From contig CACKFA010000001.1 of assembly GCA_902599335.1 (NCBI GenBank), positions 1-64,000 on the forward strand: a stretch of DNA of 64,000 nucleotides, read 5' to 3'. Made by a program: the position numbers and the translations under genes. This DNA comes from an uncultured Pelagibacteraceae bacterium (GTDB lineage: Bacteria; Pseudomonadota; Alphaproteobacteria; Pelagibacterales; Pelagibacteraceae). Below, piece by piece: positions 62,166 to 64,000 of this stretch. Below the pieces are notes generated by a model. The model was not told the origin of the DNA, ran no database searches, and worked only from the letters and a program-made list of their open reading frames with translations. Every line of letters begins with the position of its first letter. The first letter of the stretch is position 1.

Positions 62166-62227
62166 TTTTTGGTTTTAATATAAATTTAGTTCTTATACTA
62201 TTTAAATATAATTTAATTGAATACCTA

Positions 62228-62312
62228 GGGCGAATGGCGGAACTGGTAGACGCGCACGACTCAAAATCGTGTTTCGTAAGAAGTGAGAGTTCGATTCTCT
62301 CTTCGCCCACCA
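62228..62312 (+). tRNA. tRNA-Leu (anticodon CAA), CCA encoded
   Basis: Acceptor GGGCGAA/TTCGCCC, ACTCAAAATC anticodon loop, long variable arm, GTTCGATTC T-loop, ACCA 3' end. Confidence 0.96.
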
Positions 62313-62319
62313 AGTAACT

Positions 62320-64000
62320 ATGAATTTAAATAATTTAAATAATTTGATCGAATTATTTGTCAATCAAGCAAATAAACAAAATAAAAAAGATATTTTTTTA
62401 GAATGGCTAAACCCAAGCAATAAAAAAACATATACATGGGAACAAACTGAAAAGAATATTTTAAAATTATCAAAAGTTATTAAAGAAAATATAAATGAAG
62501 GTGATAGATGTCTATTAGTTTCGGAGAATAGACCAGAGTGGTTTGTTTCTGATTTAGCTATTATGGTAGCTGGTGGAATTACAGTTCCAGCATACACAAC
62601 TTATACAGAAGATGATTACAAGTACTTGATAGAAGATTGTGAGCCTAGCTTAGTTGTTGTTTCAAATAATGAAATGTTAAAAAAACTAAATAATTCAATT
62701 AACGAAAAAGACTTTATCAAAAAAGTTATTACTTTGGATGAAAAAACCAAGGTAACAAATAGTTTAAATATAATTAACAAAGAAAAATATTTAGATTTTA
62801 ATTTAATTATAAATAATAATTTATTAACAGAAGATAAAATTGAAAATAACAAATTAAAAAGAAATTCTCCAGCATGTATTATTTATACTTCTGGAACTGG
62901 AGGTAATCCAAAAGGAGTAATTTTAAGTCATGGTGGAATTTTAAATAATCTCGTAGGAGCATGTGAAATTATGAAACCATTGTTTAATTCAAGACCAGTA
63001 TTTTTAACTTGGCTTCCTCTTTCACACTCTTATGAGCATTGTGTTCAATTTGCACAGATAGCTGTAGGAGCAAAAGTATTCTATGCAGAAAAAATAGAAA
63101 AACTTTTAGAAAATATATCTGAGGCAAAACCCACAATTATGACAGCAGTTCCAAGGTTCTACCAAAACCTTTACAACAAAATAAACATGAATTTAAAAAA
63201 GCAGACAGGTTTTAAAGCAAAATTGATTGAAGCAACCCTTCGTTTGGGAAGAAAAAAATTATTAAATCAAAAAATGACATTTTCTGAAAAATTACTCAAT
63301 TTTATAGTTGATAAATTAGTAAGAAAAAAAATAAAAAAACAGTTCGGTGGAAACTTGAAAGCTTTCGTTTCAGGTGGTGGGGCACTAGACAAAGAAATAG
63401 GAGAATTTTTGAATTCTGTAGGGCTACCTACTCTTCAGGGTTATGGTTTAACAGAAACATCACCGGTGGTAAGTTGTAATCCAATACATAAAATTAAAGT
63501 GGAAACTGTAGGACCTCCATTTCAAGGTAATGAAGTCAAAATTGCTGAGGATGGAGAAATTTTAGTTAAAGGTGAAAATGTAATGTTGGGATATTGGAAC
63601 AAAAAAGAAGAAACTGAGAAAGTAATTATAAATGGATGGTTACATACAGGTGATATTGGAGAGATAGATCCAAATGATGGTTATTTAAAAATTACTGATA
63701 GAAAAAAAGATATCATAGTAAGTGCTGGTGGAGATAACATTTCACCTGCTAAAATTGAAAATATGATTACGAATGAACCAGAGATAGATCAATGTATGGT
63801 TTATGGTGATAAAAAAAATTACTTAGTTGCTTTAATTGTTCCTAATAAAGATTTTTTAAATGAAAAAGAAAAAATAAATAAAGTAATTGAAAAAATAAAT
63901 AAAAAACTAACTTTATTAGAAAAGATAAAAAAAATTCAATTAATAGATGAAAATTTTTCTATTGAAAATGGTTTAATGACGCCAACAATGAAAGTAAAAA
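62320..64000 (+). CDS. Long-chain acyl-CoA synthetase (AMP-forming), C-terminus cut by window edge
   Basis: Open frame from ATG 62320 to end; IIYTSGTGGNPKGVILSHGGIL, GYGLTETSPVVSCNP, WLHTGDIGEID. Missing from ORF track because it is partial. Confidence 0.93.
   Translation, partial: MNLNNLNNLIELFVNQANKQNKKDIFLEWLNPSNKKTYTWEQTEKNILKLSKVIKENINEGDRCLLVSENRPEWFVSDLAIMVAGGITVPAYTTYTEDDYKYLIEDCEPSLVVVSNNEMLKKLNNSINEKDFIKKVITLDEKTKVTNSLNIINKEKYLDFNLIINNNLLTEDKIENNKLKRNSPACIIYTSGTGGNPKGVILSHGGILNNLVGACEIMKPLFNSRPVFLTWLPLSHSYEHCVQFAQIAVGAKVFYAEKIEKLLENISEAKPTIMTAVPRFYQNLYNKINMNLKKQTGFKAKLIEATLRLGRKKLLNQKMTFSEKLLNFIVDKLVRKKIKKQFGGNLKAFVSGGGALDKEIGEFLNSVGLPTLQGYGLTETSPVVSCNPIHKIKVETVGPPFQGNEVKIAEDGEILVKGENVMLGYWNKKEETEKVIINGWLHTGDIGEIDPNDGYLKITDRKKDIIVSAGGDNISPAKIENMITNEPEIDQCMVYGDKKNYLVALIVPNKDFLNEKEKINKVIEKINKKLTLLEKIKKIQLIDENFSIENGLMTPTMKVK

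Noticed and set aside
62111-62317. 68-aa and 64-aa ORFs overlapping the tRNA-Leu
   Set aside because: They translate through the tRNA (RMAELVDAHDSKSCFVRSES is a familiar tRNA-Leu mistranslation).
1-64000. CRISPR array, transposase/IS element, prophage or toxin-antitoxin locus
   Set aside because: Looked for regular direct repeats, inverted-repeat-flanked ORFs and known protein signatures; none seen.

Overview
This is an AT-rich, very densely packed bacterial chromosome segment. Gene order, codon bias, tiny intergenic gaps and protein character are typical of a streamlined marine alphaproteobacterium; SAR11/Pelagibacterales is my inference. About 65 protein genes and one tRNA-Leu(CAA) are recognisable, and most are housekeeping: leuS, grpE-dnaK-dnaJ, dapB, nth, maeB, murJ, trpS, miaB-phoH-ybeY-lnt-metK, nusA-infB-rbfA-rpsO-pnp, fabA-fabB-fabI, irr, coaBC-ubiB-ubiE, mutM-rpsT-dnaA-dnaN, lysA-argH, coq7-dsbB. 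I saw no CRISPR array, prophage, transposon or classical defence island. The points most worth a second look are: (1) a 39-aa ORF absent from the ORF track that aligns without gaps to the core of ribosome-rescue factor ArfA; (2) an intrinsic terminator whose U-tract abuts the nusA Shine-Dalgarno, suggesting NusA autoregulation by attenuation; (3) two near-identical Irr-box-like palindromes, upstream of irr and of a rubrerythrin / Fe-S protein / DUF3501 gene set; (4) an iteron-like ATTCAAT cluster with a perfect palindrome upstream of dnaA; (5) two cell-surface modification genes interrupted by a homopolymer frameshift and by an in-frame stop; (6) a T-depleted GAA(A)C-repeat leader upstream of pnp; (7) an orphan terminator upstream of the porin; (8) an unlisted LptM-like mini-lipoprotein between argH and lysA. 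All identifications come from reading the sequence and from remembered family features. No searches were run.
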